Positions 23,476 through 35,574 are shown, counted from the stretch's first letter. The stretch is 64,000 bases of DNA from Cycas panzhihuaensis (GCA_023213395.1 CM041465.1:7688001-7752000), one strand, 5' to 3'. Notes: generated by a model not told the origin, from the letters alone. Program-made: numbers and translations.

Positions 23476-24313
23476 TTCTTCCACTCAGTGCCATTTATTT
23501 TTATTTTATTTCATTTAAAAAATATATATAACATATATACTTGTTTTCTTTAATAAGAGGACTCAGCAGCCATTTGTTGTCTTTGTGAGTAGCAATCCAG
23601 CACAGTAGAAGTGAGAGAGGCCCTTCGTTTACGCACTGCATTATCTCCTTACCGTTATTTATTTATTTATTTATTTACATATACATATATATATAATATA
23701 TTTATTCTATTTGATAAATACGACTCTTCATATTGAATCTCTATTTGGTCTATTCTTCAGGGAATAGGCACGTCTTGGCTGTACATATACGGCGACAACT
23801 GTTTGCTCTCAAACTATTATTTTTTTAATATATTTTTTATATAAAGTTTTAAAAATTTAATTTTATTACATAAAATTTGAGATCCAACCACTTAAAGAAT
23901 ATAACCCATTTTTTGATCATAGTTCCTGGTCATAAAGCATTCCCTCGTGACTATTCGTCATCTCAAAGGGGCTAACAAACTTTTTAAAAACTTTTTCTTT
24001 TTTCTTTTTTTCTTTTTATTTTTTATTTTATATAGGGTTATTGGCCTTTTTTTTACCATAACTCCTCATTGGCTCATCGGTTTCAGACGAAACTAGCTTC
24101 AATAGATCATAATTTTTCTATAGATAAATTTTGACTAGTCATATGACCAATTTGGTGCTGATTTGACCCCGTTTTAGTTGATTTAATGTCAATCAACCAT
24201 TTTTTAGGCATTTTTTAACTTTTTACAAAATCATTTTTTGAATTGATTGTATTTTATTACCGGGAAATTATTTTATGCCCATATTTATTCTACATTGATC
24301 TATGTTCAACAAA
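23476..24313. other. Copia-A leader, AT-rich, no gene seen
   Basis: About 0.8 kb with T-rich runs, a (TTTA)6-like patch at 23660-23680 and short TA tracts. No coding motif on either strand. Confidence 0.6.
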
Positions 24314-24323
24314 TTTTTTTTTT
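24314..24323 (-). other. LINE poly(A) tail
   Basis: A run of ten T on the plus strand marks the 3' end of the minus-strand LINE, just beyond the 3' UTR. Confidence 0.8.
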
Positions 24324-24545
24324 GGTAAGATAAAATGAATTTATAGTGGGTTTGAGCAGGATCCCATAACCTATTACATCGGGGAGCCTTAAGCTACCAT
24401 GAGATAATTGACCATGACATCCCCACGGTCTAGGCCAAAAAACTGTCTACTGGGACAAGCCCCATGACTAGCTGTTGCAAATCATATCCTTCTCTATCAG
24501 AACCATAAGATCCCTAGGGAAATCACTCTTCCACACTTGACCTTC

Positions 24546-24975
24546 CTAATGCCTAGCCCCCCAATTTGCCAAGAAATCAGCTAGTTTATTTCCTTCTCTA
24601 AAGGTGTGCTTTATACGGACTTCAGCCAGTCCCTTCATGAGCTCTTTGGCATCATTAAAAAGGGACTGGAATCTCCAGTCTGGGAGAGCCTTACCTTTTA
24701 ATGTCTTGATCACCACCTCTGAATCCCCCTCTAGTACCAGATGCTGAAGGTTCTCTTCAACTGCTAGGTCGAGTGCCTTAAACATAGCTTGCATTTCGGC
24801 ATAGTGGTTTGTCTGGCATTCATAGTAATCCACGAAAGCCTAGATGGGGGAGCCAGTGCTATCCCTACAGATACCCCCACCCCCAACTTCCCCAGGATTC
24901 CCTTTTGCAGCCCCATCAAAATTAACTTTGCTCCATGTCTCCTTGGGAGGCTGCCAACTACGCTCGGGCCTCGAG
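24546..24975 (-). pseudogene. LINE ORF2 RNase H domain
   Basis: The domain begins at about 24930 with NFDGAAKGNPG (first catalytic Asp) and a glycine-rich loop, then a stop. It is open again from 24833: DYYECQTNHYAEMQAMFKAL (Glu), LVLEGDSEVVIKTLKG (second Asp), RIKHTFREGNKLADFLANWG (last Asp in N-K-L-A-D). All four acidic residues remain. It ends at the natural stop before 24546. A C-terminal RNase H of this kind is known in plant L1 LINEs and is similar to plant host RNase H proteins. Confidence 0.92.
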
Positions 24976-24977
24976 CT

Positions 24978-26002
24978 TCAAAATAGGAGATATTCCCCAT
25001 TTACTAAGAATCCTCGCTCTCCGTATAGAAATCGCTTTTCTTTCACATTTCTAACGCTTTCCTTAATATCGAGGATATTTTGTTGAAGATGGCGATCCGA
25101 TCCATCCGGTGATCCCGGAAAATACCGATTCCTCTCTTTCCATATGTTCCAAGCCACAATCGGGAGCGCAATGTCCCATATGCAGCTCAGGGTTTTGCTT
25201 CTAAAAGGGCTAAGCCAGGCAAGCCATAAATTGAAAGTCTCTTTTGAAAATGTCCAGCATACCTCTAGTTTCCTGAGAACCATCCTCCAAACCTCTCTAG
25301 TGTATGCACACCCAATGAAAATGTGGTCCATGGATTCTTCCTCAGAATAGCATAAAATGCATCTGTTTGGTAGCTCAATACCTCTCTTCTTAAGATTATC
25401 TATAGTGAGAATTTTGTTCTTGAGGCAAAGCCACCAGAAAATTACTATCTTAGGAATAATAGGGAGCTTCCAAACCCCTTCAAGGGTTGGATTTCTCTGA
25501 TCGCCTCTGGTTAAACAAAGGAAATGATATCCTTGTTTTACGGTGTAGTCCCCAGATGGGCCTAAAGGCCACACAACCGTATCCGGCAAGGTCATTCTAG
25601 GAATATAATTCTTACGAAGGATCTTTTTAAACTTTGTTAGGCCCTCTTGCAGTCTTTCTCCTTGAATTTCCTCTAGAGACTTCCATCGCCTATATTTGCC
25701 ACTCCCGGTCCAATAATCCTTAACCTGAGTGCCATAATGCCTGACACAGGGCCCCATAATAGGTACTGTGCCTGGGATAGTCCTTAAGAGGATTGTCACA
25801 AAGACCAAGCATCCTCCCAGAACCTTATGGAGGTACCATCTCCAAGTCTCCATTTCAAGCCAATTCTTATAGCTCGCCATGCTTTAAGAATGCTTCTCCA
25901 AACAATGGAGCCAACCTGCGAGGCATCATTCTCAATAATGGAACCCCCTTGAATGTATTTTCTAGCTAGGATCTTCTCCCAGGGTCTCTCACCCCCCTTC
26001 AG
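24978..26002 (-). pseudogene. LINE ORF2 C-terminal region with zf-RVT
   Basis: Open for 301 codons from 25880. It includes TRGDQRNPTLEGVWKLPIIP, KIVIFWWLCLKNKILTIDNL, then RCILCYSEEESMDHIFIGC, the C-x2-C..H..C zf-RVT (reverse transcriptase zinc-binding) motif, and WNIWKERNRYFPG. The first codons (25880-25800) lie in a frame shifted from the upstream part (WRSILKAWRAI). Confidence 0.88.
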
Positions 26003-27805
26003 TAGTCACCACCCCAACTTAGCCCCTAGAGCAGCGTTAAAAGGAGAAATCCTTCTCAGGTTAAGGCCGCCAGCCCATTTCGGGGTGCAGACCTTATTCC
26101 AGCTAACCAAGTGAATTATGTCTTTACTCTCCATCCCAGACCAAAGGAATCTTTTCTGGATAGATTCAATAATATTTGAAATGCCTGTCAGGACTCTGAA
26201 TATAGACATCCAATAAACTAGAATACTCTGCAGCATCAATGCGACTAGCTGGAGCTTTCCAGCTAAACTAAGAAGGGCGCCTTTCCAACCTGCTAGCTTC
26301 CTCTGCATCCTATTAATGAGGGGATTCCATATGTCCTTGGTCATTTTCCCAACAAAGAGTGGCAATCCAAGATAAATTGAGGGGAGCTTTTTGATACTCA
26401 TCCCTAGGATTCTACTTATCCTGCCTTGAACATGACCCGGGGTATTTAAGAATAAGACATTACTCTTGTTCAAATTTATCTTTTAGTTCGTGGCTTCCTC
26501 AAAATGGCCCAAAATCTCTTTAAGTTTTGAGGCTTCGCCCACAGCAGCCTTCCCTAAAAATATGTTGTCATCCACGAATTGGTGATGGGCCATAGTATCC
26601 ACCCCAGATGTCAGCTTTATGCCTTTTATTACTCCCTCCCTTCTGGCGGACTCCAATGTTCTGTCCAGGAGCTCAGCCATCATGATAAACAGAAAGGGAG
26701 AAAGAGGGTCACCCTACCTCAAACCCCTAAATCCCAGAAAAAACTTGGAGGAAAAGCCATTTATGATGACAGAGAATTGCGGGTTTCCAATGCATAATTT
26801 TATCCAAGACCACCAAGTCTCCCCAAAACCAAATGCTCCAAGGCATTCTATTAAGCAGTCCCAGGAGACCCTATCAAAAGCTTTCGATAGGTCGATCTTG
26901 ACAAGCATCACCGGGTCCTTCCTCTCTGCCGCTGAATGGAGCGTTTCGTGGATGACAATATAGCCATTGTAAATCTGCCTGCCCTGGAGGAAACCATCTT
27001 GATTCTGGGAAATGATGTTTGGCATAATTTTCTTCATTCTATTCACTAGGACCTTCGTTATAATTTTGTATTTAACATTGTAGAGGCTAATAGGGCGGAA
27101 ATCCTCCATCCTATTAGCCCCTTCTTTTTTTGGAATAAGGACAAGAAATGTGGTCTGCCATTCCTGCAGAATCTTTCTGTTCACTTCAAACTCTTTTATT
27201 GCTTCCATGAGGTCCCCCTTAATAATGTCCCAGAATTCTTGAAAGAATCCCAGGGGGAAACCATCAGGGCCAGGCGCTTTATCTTTCTTCATCCCGAAGA
27301 GAGTCTTCCTGACCTCCTCCTGAGTAAATGGAGCTGTGAGCTAGGCATTCTGGTCTTCATTCACCAAACAGGGAATATTGTTCAGGAAATCTTTCCTCCT
27401 ATCCTCGTTCACTTTAGCGGTTCAGTGAATAGGTTCTTAAAGTAATCGCATGCCATCTCCTTCATGTCCTCATCCGAGTTGACTATAGAACCATCTTCCT
27501 TATGAAGACCATTGATTCTGTTGCTCTCCCTATGTTTTACTGCGGTCATGTGGAAAAATCTGGTATTTCTATCACCTTCGGCCAGCCAGAGGGCCCTGGA
27601 TTTTTGTCTCTAATGGATCTCTTCTCTTTTGAGAATCTCCTCCATAGTCTCTGTGAGCTCCTTCTTAGCCTTGTCAAACTCTTCTGATCTACCCCACTGC
27701 TCAATTTGATCCTCGATGCCTTTCAACTCCTGGATAGTTTTATCCTTTTGTTCATTTATGTTATGAAAAACTTCCTTGTTCCAGGCCTTAACTTTCTTTT
27801 TGACC
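26003..27805 (-). pseudogene. LINE ORF2 reverse transcriptase
   Basis: Domain markers in order are LWLAEGDRNTRFFH (about 27590), then from 27292 DKAPGPDGFPLGFFQEFW, TFLVLIPKKEGA, DFRPISLYNVKYKIITKVL, QDGFLQGRQI, VKIDLSKAFDRVSWDCL and GDPLSPFLFIM after one stop. The polymerase box reads HHQFVDDNIFLG (FVDD at 26567-26578). After this come YLGLPL and WAGGLNLRRISPFNAALGAK. Both active-site Asp pairs are intact. Interruptions are single stops, for example at 26003 where TGG-TGA suggests CGA to TGA. This enzyme would copy LINE RNA at the nicked target. Confidence 0.92.
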
Positions 27806-28704
27806 TAGTCCAGCTTCTTTGAAAATCTATACATGGCGTGACCCTTGATATCAGCACCCCACCATTCCTCAATTTTACCCCGCAGGTCTGGGTGGCATAG
27901 CCACATTAATTCAAATCTGAAGGGAGGCCTAATGAATTTACCCGGATCCAAAAAATTCATTAGGAGGGGCGAGTGATCAGAGCTGATCCTCGGCAGTGCC
28001 TCTAAGGCATAGTCAGGGAAGCAGTGTATCCAATCATAGTTAACCAGCACCCTGTCCAAATTGATTTGAATAAGGCTGTCTCCTAGCCTCTTGTTGGACC
28101 AGGTGAAGGACGTCCCCCTAAGACTGATATCTTCTAACCCCCCTTGTTGAAGGAAATCACCAAACTCCGCCATACTTGAGGTCCATCCCTCCATGCCTCC
28201 TCTCTTGTCACCAGGGGATAAAGGTGAGTTGAAATCTCCTGCCAGCAACCACGGGAGCCAGCAGTCTTTGTGAACCTCGATCAATCTCTCCCAAAGCCTC
28301 TTCCTGGCTATTTTTGGGGCATAGACATTGGTAGCGATCCACGAGGTGTTATTACTTTTGTTCATTAACTGAACCGAGATGAAGGAGTCCTCAACCAAAA
28401 AAGTTCCTCCCGACCAAATAGAAGGGTTCCAGAGCACCATTAGGCCCCCGACCCCTTGGCTATAGTCCCTCTCTAAGCCTTCCGCTTGCTTCCAAATTTT
28501 GCTTCTGATCTTTGGGCCATTCTCCTTGCATAACTTAGTTTCTTGCAGAAATACTAGATCCAATTGATGTCTGATTCTCATGTCCTTAATGATTCTTTGC
28601 TTTGAGGGGGCATTCAATCCCCTAATATTCCATGTCATGATTTTCATTGTTTCTTTCTCAATTTCCAAACCTCTGCAGTATCCCCTTTTGGGGGGTCTCG
28701 CCAC
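27805..28704 (-). pseudogene. LINE ORF2 endonuclease domain
   Basis: The functional start is most likely the Met at about 28647 (MKIMTWNIRGLNAPSKQR). APE-type endonuclease motifs are all present: Asn in TWNIRG, Glu in FLQETKL, Tyr in NVYAPK, Asp and Asn in LAGDFNSPLS, and SDHSPLL near the end. The frame is open to a stop at 27802 (LD, stop, V), after which ORF2 continues in the same frame. The endonuclease nicks target DNA to prime reverse transcription. It overlaps the end of ORF1 slightly in another frame. Confidence 0.9.
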
Positions 28705-29775
28705 CAGATCTTGGATCTGAGAATAGGTCCTTCGAGGAATGCTTCCTTAAGAGTTTTCTGGGTGCTTAGGTCTACCTGGGCAGTCGAATCTTTTTCTCTT
28801 TGCAGCCTAGAAGGAGGTCTACCAACCTTCTTCTCGGCCCCCACATCAGGCAGCTTCTTTTGTACTGAGGCCGGAAGCGGTAATGAGTCGAGGGCTGCCC
28901 TCCCTAGATCTGCAGGCTCCTCCAATCTGTCAAACCCCTGATTCCCTTCAGCCTCCAATGGCATATCTGCCACTGACCCAGCCATTCTATCCTCCTTTTC
29001 TAATGATCCACACTGGCCGGTGTAAACTGGGGATCCTTCACCGGAGTGGGATGGACCCCCCACTCCCTCCACACTCGCCAAACCCTCCTGAGGCACAGGA
29101 ACCTGAGCTACTTGATCATCTTCCACTAACAGTGTGTCCTCCTCGTTTGGATCAAAACCCAAGTCTGGGGAGGAGGCTACAACAGTCTCCAAAGGTGCTG
29201 GGTGATCAACACCCTCCCCATTTCCTTGGGGGATTGCCTCAAGTGGATCTTCCACTTTGTCCTCCTTGGGGGGTTGCACTCCCGGGCACGTTTGGGGCAG
29301 ATGCCCCAAAACTCTGCATGTTGAGCATCTAAAGTGGTCCAGCTCGTAGACCAACGGTTGTGCCCAACTCCTGTCTGGCAAATCCATCCAAATGTCATCC
29401 AATAGCGGCTTGTCCAGTCTTGCCAGAGCACAAATTCTGGCATTAATGAGCCTACTCCTGTTCTTCGTCGCGGAGTCGACTGCTAATAAAGGGCCCACCA
29501 ATTTCGCAATGCCTCTAAAGACCTCAGGGTTTGAGTGGTGAAGGGGAAGTCCCGGAAGTTGGATCCAAATGGGAGCTTATCAGATTTTAGGGCTCGAGGG
29601 ATCAAAATCCCTATGCCATTTCTCAAGAGAGAGGGCCTTCCATCCAAACATCCATGGAGCCCTGAGCAGAATGCTAGACATGTCCTCGAAAGAGGCAAAT
29701 TTAAAAAGCACACAGCCCTTGGATAGTAATTTTATACAATTTTGAGCTTCCTGCTCCTGTTAGGCCTCAAAAGGA
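28644..29775 (-). pseudogene. LINE ORF1 (DUF4283 / zinc knuckle), 5' truncated
   Basis: In-frame from about 29770: RYRPPFEA, a stop, then NCIKLLSKGCVLFKFASFED, LLRAPWMFGWKALSLEKW, two stops, APIWIQLPGLPLHHSNPE, all DUF4283. It is open from 29501: INARICALARLDKPLLDDIW, the zinc knuckle CSTCRVLGHLPQTC (C-x2-C-x4-H-x4-C), then a long Pro/Glu-rich tail to 28644. ORF1 proteins of this type bind LINE RNA. Roughly the first 100 residues expected for the family are absent. Confidence 0.88.
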
Positions 29776-29800
29776 GGTCTGTACCTTTGAATCATTTAAA

Positions 29801-31331
29801 TCTTGATTTATTGGAACCCGTTTTCAAAACGGTCAGTTCCATTGGATTCATATTTTATTAATCTACATATTGGTACAATTTCAAGAAGTTATTCTAACAT
29901 TATTTAGTATAGTTTTTAAGCTGTCAAAGTTGAGCATACAAGTACATCCTAATAGGCTTGCCCTTCAAATGTTTTTAAGAAAATTCTATTTTATTTCTCA
30001 TTAGTTGTTCATAATATATGTTTAATGTTTTTACTTGACCTTCATATAAGTAGTTTTAAGTTGTTTAGTAACAGAAATTGTTCATAAAGCAACTAAAAAT
30101 ATACATACATATATTTCATTTTTTAGTTGTATATATCTTCCTCAAGGCAAAGTTTTTTTAATACTAAAAAGGAAAGTCAGTTTTTCTTGCATTGAAGATT
30201 TATGTTTACTCATTTAAGAAATTAAAGGTTGAGAACTCTTTATATTTCATTATCAAAAGTTTATTTCAGCTTTATATAAGCAAAAAGGATCTTTGTTATA
30301 TTCATATTTTAAAGTTTACTCTAAACGCATAATTATTGAAAGTTTTCTTATTTATCATTATGATTCAAAAGTTTATTTAAAATTTTATTTCATAAGTGTG
30401 TCATTTATTTGAAAAGTATTCATTTATTAAAAATTTTTTAATTCATTATTATTGAAAAATATCATCTTTTTCTTGCACTTATAAAAATTGCATTTAATTT
30501 ATTTTATTTTCAAAGGCATATTTCATCCATTTGAAGAGTATTATATTTAAAAAAAAAAGAGGAGATTTTATTCATTTCAAAAGTTTATTATTTATTTCAT
30601 CTTACTTAGAACATATTATTTTACTTTCCAGTTTTTCTTTATTATATCAAAGGAACATTTTTTTTTTCCCAAGCAAGACTACATTGCTAATTAGTTTAAT
30701 TTTCACATTCAACAAGATAATTCTGAATTGAATCGCCATATTTTTTCAGCCTTGTAAGGGGAACGGTTAGGACCCTTGAAGTTACCACCCCACACACGCT
30801 AATCAGCCTATTCATATTAGATGAGGACATCCATTAGCTATCAGGTATAATCGGTGGTAGGTTGAGGTGTAGAACCTGTTCATTTCATGGTGTTTGGAGA
30901 CCAAGGTTAGACTTGGAGAGGGTGAGTGCCTTGGTTCGAGAACCTTCACCGCTAGATTTGTCGTTAGGCATAAGTCTGGCGCAGGTGGACCAACAATTCA
31001 GGGGGGTGTAAAAGCCTTTTTAGCAGCCTGTGTACTGAGGTATATAGAGCCTAGCACTCACGTACCCATATATTGGGTCCCTATTTTGCTATCTGTGGGT
31101 AGGTGCCACTAAACAGAATAACAACCAAAGGTTGCCTCAAGAGAAACTTAAACTTAGAGCCTAGTAGCCTTTATAGGTCCTAGTTCCCTTGTTCAAAACT
31201 TTGCGATATATTTAGAAATAAATTTTATATTTATACCTTTTTTTATTTTTAATTTTTAAATTTAAATATTTTTTTAATATTCATATTTAATCTTTTGATA
31301 TTTCATTTTATCAACATAACTTCAGTTCAAA
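29801..31331 (+). other. Copia-A leader beyond the LINE
   Basis: 1.5 kb before gag with no recognised gene. 29830-30720 is very AT-rich with repeated AAAGTTTATTT words. 30760-31190 is GC-richer (GGTAGGTTGAGGTGTAGAAC, GGGTCCCTATTTTGC) without a usable frame. Confidence 0.55.
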
Positions 31332-32440
31332 ATGACGTCTAGTTTTGGGAATATGATTATCCTAAAATTTGATGGAAATAATTTCCTTAACTAGAGTAGG
31401 AGGATGAGACTCATCCTCATAGAAAATGACATATGGGATATAGTGAGGACCAGTTACAATAAATTGGGACGAAATCCAACTGATGTAGAAAAAGTTATAT
31501 ATAAAGAAAATGTCAAGAAGGATAACAAAGCATTAGCCCTTATCTTTTGCGCATTAGAAGATCATGCATTTCCACAAGTTAGTGAATCCATTAAGTCCAA
31601 AGAGGCTTGGGACACTTTACAGCTTATATATGAAGGAGACGCCTCCTCTAAATTACAAAACTTGAGAAGTAAGTTCAAAAATTTACGCATGATATCTCAT
31701 GAATTAGTAACTGAATTCATGACCAAAGTTCATGATAATGAGGTCACTTAGGGATACCCTAACTAAACAAAAGGTAGTTGAAAGAATCCTTTGATGTATA
31801 GGAGCTATAAGACATTTTGAAATGGTAGCTACTAGTATTAGCGTATCAAAAGATCTAAGCTCCCTTAAAGTAGAACAACTTAGTGCTATACTCATGTCTA
31901 TAGAAGAGCAACAAAATGTAAATGAAACTTTAGAACATGCCTTTGCTACAAAGGCTCACATTCAATCTAACTCTCAAGTAGGAACTTCAAAACAAAAGGA
32001 ATCTCCTCCAAGAAGAAAAGATATAAATCCTAGAAATGAACCTAGATAAGATCCTCTATGATATCAAGCCCCTCACCAAAATAGACACGGAGGACCCTAA
32101 CAACATGAAAACCCTCCAAGAAATCCTAACACTCCAAGAAATCCCAACCAAAGAAGATAAGTTGAGAATCATCCTTGCTGTCCACATTGTCATGGGAATT
32201 CGCAACCTTCAATATTAACTCAGAACTATCATGATAACCAACCAAGACATAATCCTCCTCAATTCTATGAGGAAAGGGGGAGATCTTTCAATCTTGATCG
32301 TTCTTAACGAAGGAGTCGAAGCCTCAGTTATGGAAGAAGAGATCAATTATATTATACTTATTATCATAAAAATGGTCACACTGAAGATAAATATTTTTTA
32401 AAATATGGACCACCTCTTAGAGAACATGTGTCAAATTCAT
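31332..32440 (+). pseudogene. Copia-A gag remnant
   Basis: The ATG at 31332 reads MTSSFGNMIILKFDGNNFLN, a stop in place of Trp, SRRMRLILIENDIWDIVR, then KDNKALALIFCALEDHAF and KSKEAWDTLQLIYEGDASSK, a typical UBN2-type gag with capsid helices. Stops appear after 31749. A second open part (31822-32049) reads SIEEQQNVNETLEHAFATKA, followed by an R/K-rich region. The CCHC knuckle (32353-32394) has lost all three Cys, each Tyr-coded TAT now: Y-T-Y-Y-H-K-N-G-H-T-E-D-K-Y. Confidence 0.88.
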
Positions 32441-32499
32441 CGTAATAAAAAATTAATAATAGGTTATTTCTATCTAGTTTTTCCACTAAAGAAGAAGAG

Positions 32500-32733
32500 G
32501 ATGATAGTTGGTATATTAATTCAAGTTGTTCAACCTACATGACCCATAAAGAACATTTATTTCAAACTTTGGATAAAAATAGAAAAGGGTCAATTATGTT
32601 TGGAGATAATACTTCTCATGAATCAATTGGGAAAGGTAACATTACCTTGTTGACTGATATTGGTGAATATAGATACTTGAATGATGTCCTATACATCCTT
32701 GTTTTAAGGAAAAACTTGCTATCGGTAGGATAG
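32500..32733 (+). pseudogene. Copia-A protease remnant
   Basis: The active-site region reads WYINSSCSTYMTHKEHLFQT (from 32509). The usual copia motif is W-x-I/L-D-S-G-C-S-x-H-M-T, so D is now N, G is now S and H is now Y, all single G-to-A or C-to-T changes. The domain goes on with IMFGDNTSHESIGKGNITLL and VLYILVLRKNLLSVG. Confidence 0.85.
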
Positions 32734-33790
32734 ATGATGGGACAAGATTATAAGGTGATTTTTGACAATGGCGAATGTGTCATCAAAGACAAAAGAAAAA
32801 ATAAAGCTATTGTTACTAGAGGTATAATGACTAAAGATCATTTATTTAAACTTACCCTCACCCCTTCAGATACCTATGCCCTTACAACCTCAACTACTAT
32901 GGATAGTGATTTATGGCATCGACGTTTCGGTCATCTTAACTACAATAGTTTAGCTCTAATGAAAAGATTAGATATGGTTAATGGTTTACCACCTATTGAT
33001 GTTAATAAAAAGTTGTGTGAGGGATGCCTTCTTGGAAAACAACATAGAGAAAGTTTTCCAGATTTTAGTCATCCTGCGTTTACCCCCCTTCAACTAGTGT
33101 ACAGAGATATTTATGGACCAATGACTACTCCCTCCTTGGCAGGTGCTAAGTATTTTCTCATATTTATTGATGACTTTACAAGAAAGACATGGGTGTTCTT
33201 TTTAAAATATAAATCTGATGCTTTCGACCACTTTGTTGTCTTCAAAACCTCTGTTGAGCGACAAAGTAGATATCATATTCTTTCTCTAAGATTAGATAAT
33301 GGGGAAAAGTTTACCTATAATACTTTCAAGGAATATTATATCCGTCATGGGATCATGAGACAACTTACCAACCCCTACACCCCACAACAAAATGGTATAG
33401 CGGAAAGGAAAAGTAGAACTATTATAGAAATGGCATGGTGTATGCTTAAAGATAAAAACTTGGGCCATGAATTTTGGGCTGAAGCAGTTCATACAGCCAT
33501 CTACCTACTTAATAGATGTTCCACCAAAGCACTTAGGTGGAAAACTCTAGAAGAAGCATGGACCAATTATAAACCAAGTATACATCACCTTAGGGTATTT
33601 GGATATTTAGCCTATGCCCATATTCCTGACCAAAGATGAACTAAATTTGGATGACCATAGTGTCAAAAGTATCTTTATTGGATATACTAAATCGTCAAAA
33701 TCCTATAAAGTTTATTATCTGAAATCAAGAAAAGTTATAATGAGTAGGGACGTCAAATTTCAAGAAGACAACTACTACCAAAATAATCAA
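32734..33790 (+). pseudogene. Copia-A integrase
   Basis: Open for 301 codons from 32734. GAG-pre-integrase: LWHRRFGHLNYNSLALMKRL and LCEGCLLGKQHRESF (HHCC finger). Core: LVYRDIYGPM (first Asp), FLIFIDDFTRKTWVFFLKY, SLRLDNGEKFTYNTF (second Asp), YTPQQNGIAERKSRTIIEMA (Glu), then FWAEAVHTAIYLLNR and LRVFGYLAYAHIPDQR. All three catalytic residues are kept. A frameshift at about 33637 moves the C-terminal part (SVKSIFIGYTKSSKSYKVYY) to another frame to 33790. Confidence 0.92.
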
Positions 33791-34059
33791 GAATAATAGA
33801 AGGACATTGCCATTAAATTTGACATATCAAATAAATCCAAATATGTGCCTCCTATGTGGAGAAATATTCAGGAAGCCACTAGGGAAGAAACATCATCTTA
33901 ACCTCCATCACAACATCTACCCAAATGGGTTTAACGCAACCGTGACTTAGGAAATATATTAGATAACAATGGAAGATCTACACACTCACAAAGGGTTAAC
34001 TTTGTCCTAATGAGCAAGCTACTCAAAATTCATGATCCTCAAACCTTTGATGAGGCCAA

Positions 34060-34990
34060 ACAATATGAATGCTGGAAAAAGGCCATGAAAGAGGAATATA
34101 AGTCCATCATTAAAAATGATACTTGGGAACTTGTAGATTTACCGTCAAAGAAGAAAGCTATTGGAACCAAATAGGTCTATAAGACCAAGTTCCACTTCAA
34201 TGGCTCCATTGATAAATATAAAGCTCGTTTAGTTGCTAAAAGATATGCCCAAAGAGAAGGCATAGACTATACAGAAACATTTGCCCTAGTCGCTAGGATG
34301 GAATCTATTTGCATGATAATAAGTTTAGCCACCCAAATGGGTTGGAAAGTTTATCAAATGGATGTAAAAAGTGTTTTCTTAAACGGTTATATCAAAGAAG
34401 ATATCTATGTCACTCAACCCCTCAGTTTTGAAGTCAGGGGGGAAGAAAACAAAGTGTACAAGTTAAAGAAGACACTATATAGTCTAAAACAAGCACCCAG
34501 GGCTTGGTATTCCCATATAGATAAGTATCTTAAAGATCAAGGATTTGAAAGATCTCAAGCAGATCCAAATCTATACACCCAAATTAAGGGAAATTCGATA
34601 TTGATTATAGGACTCTATGTGGATGATTTAATTTATGCTAGAAATGACTCCCATCTTTTAAATCAATTTAAAAATGCTATGTGTAAGGAATTTGAGATGA
34701 CAGACTTAGGCCTTATGTATTACTTCCTAGGATTGGAAGTTTGGCAGGATAAACAAGGAATATTTATCTCTCAATGTAAATATATATTAGATCTTCTACA
34801 AAGATTCAAAATGACAAATTATAAATCATTGATAATACTAGCAGAAATTGGAATCCAACTGTCTAAGACAGATGACTCGATTTCAGTTGATCCCACTCTT
34901 TATAGACAACTAATTAGCAGCCTAATATATTTAACTTATACTCAACTTGATATAACATATTTGGTAAGTGTTGTATCTAGATTTATGTAG
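34060..34990 (+). pseudogene. Copia-A reverse transcriptase
   Basis: It starts with KKAMKEEYKSIIKNDTWELV, then a stop replacing Trp in K-W-V-Y-K-T-K, then KARLVAKRYAQREGIDYTET. It is open from 34298: YQMDVKSVFLNGYIKEDIYV, QAPRAWYSHIDKYLKDQGF, the polymerase box LYVDDLIYA (YVDD 34616-34627), FEMTDLGLMYYFLGLEVWQD and LYRQLISSLIYLTYTQLDIT. YVDD is intact. The enzyme would make element cDNA, but stops up- and downstream prevent a full polyprotein. Confidence 0.92.
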
Positions 34991-35562
34991 GATCCAAAGA
35001 CATCTCATTGGCAAGCTACTAAAAGAATCCTTAGATACTTTAAAGGGACTCCAGATTTTGGGTTATACTACAAAGCTACATCTGAATTTCAGTCAACTGG
35101 TTACACAGATTTAGATTGGGCCAGTGATGTTAATGATAGAAATTCTACCACATGTTATGTATTTAGTATGGGATCAACATCAGTAGTTTGGAGTACAAAG
35201 AAATAAAATGCCATTTCCTTATCCATAGCCGAAGTAGAGTATAAAGCTGCAATGTCAAGACCTTGTGAATCAATTTGGGTAAAAAGACTTTTATAGGATT
35301 TTCAGATTAAACAACAAGGTCCCACTAGAATTTGGTGTGACTATCAAAGTGTTATTCAAATGGACAAAAATCTAGTATTTCATGGTAGAACAAAATATAT
35401 TGAAACTCAACACCACTTCATTCAGGAACTTGTACAAGTAGATGAGATAGAGTTGACTTATTGTAGCACAAGAAATCAAATAATAGATATTTTTATGAAG
35501 GCTTTGGGAAAAATTAAATTTAAGAGATTCAGAGACAATTTGGGAGTCGTATACATTGGGCT
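34991..35562 (+). pseudogene. Copia-A RNase H
   Basis: After a stop at 34988 come SHWQATKRILRYFKGTPDFG, GYTDLDWASDVNDRNSTTCY (the D-W-A-G-D motif with G to S), a stop replacing Q in KK-x-NAISLSIAEVEYKAA, RIWCDYQSVIQMDKNLVFHG, RTKYIETQHHFIQELV and IDIFMKALGKIKF. The frame runs on into the 3' LTR. Confidence 0.88.
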
Positions 35563-35564
35563 TA

Positions 35565-35574
35565 TGGGGGAGAA
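35565..35574 (+). promoter_or_regulatory. Copia-A polypurine tract
   Basis: TGGGGGAGAA directly before the LTR start TGTTGG. Confidence 0.85.

Larger units (their letters stand above)
24314..29800 (-). mobile_element. L1-type LINE with RNase H, nested in Copia-A
   Basis: Minus strand: ORF1 (DUF4283 plus zinc knuckle), ORF2 (endonuclease, RT, zf-RVT, RNase H), a 3' UTR of about 220 bp and a short A-tail (T10 on the plus strand). The first part of ORF1 is missing, so the copy is probably 5'-truncated near 29800. It is noticeably GC-richer than its surroundings and far less damaged than the LTR elements, with about a handful of stops in ORF2, so it is the youngest insertion in this nest. I found no convincing target duplication. 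Confidence 0.93.

Noticed and set aside
28711-29332. Two plus-strand open frames
   Set aside because: They are shadows of LINE ORF1 on the opposite strand, without any domain of their own.
29790-30720. Target duplication for the LINE (TTGATCTAT/TTGATTTAT near 29800, or TTCAACAA at 30711)
   Set aside because: Matches are short or imperfect and expected by chance in AT-rich DNA; I do not claim a LINE TSD.
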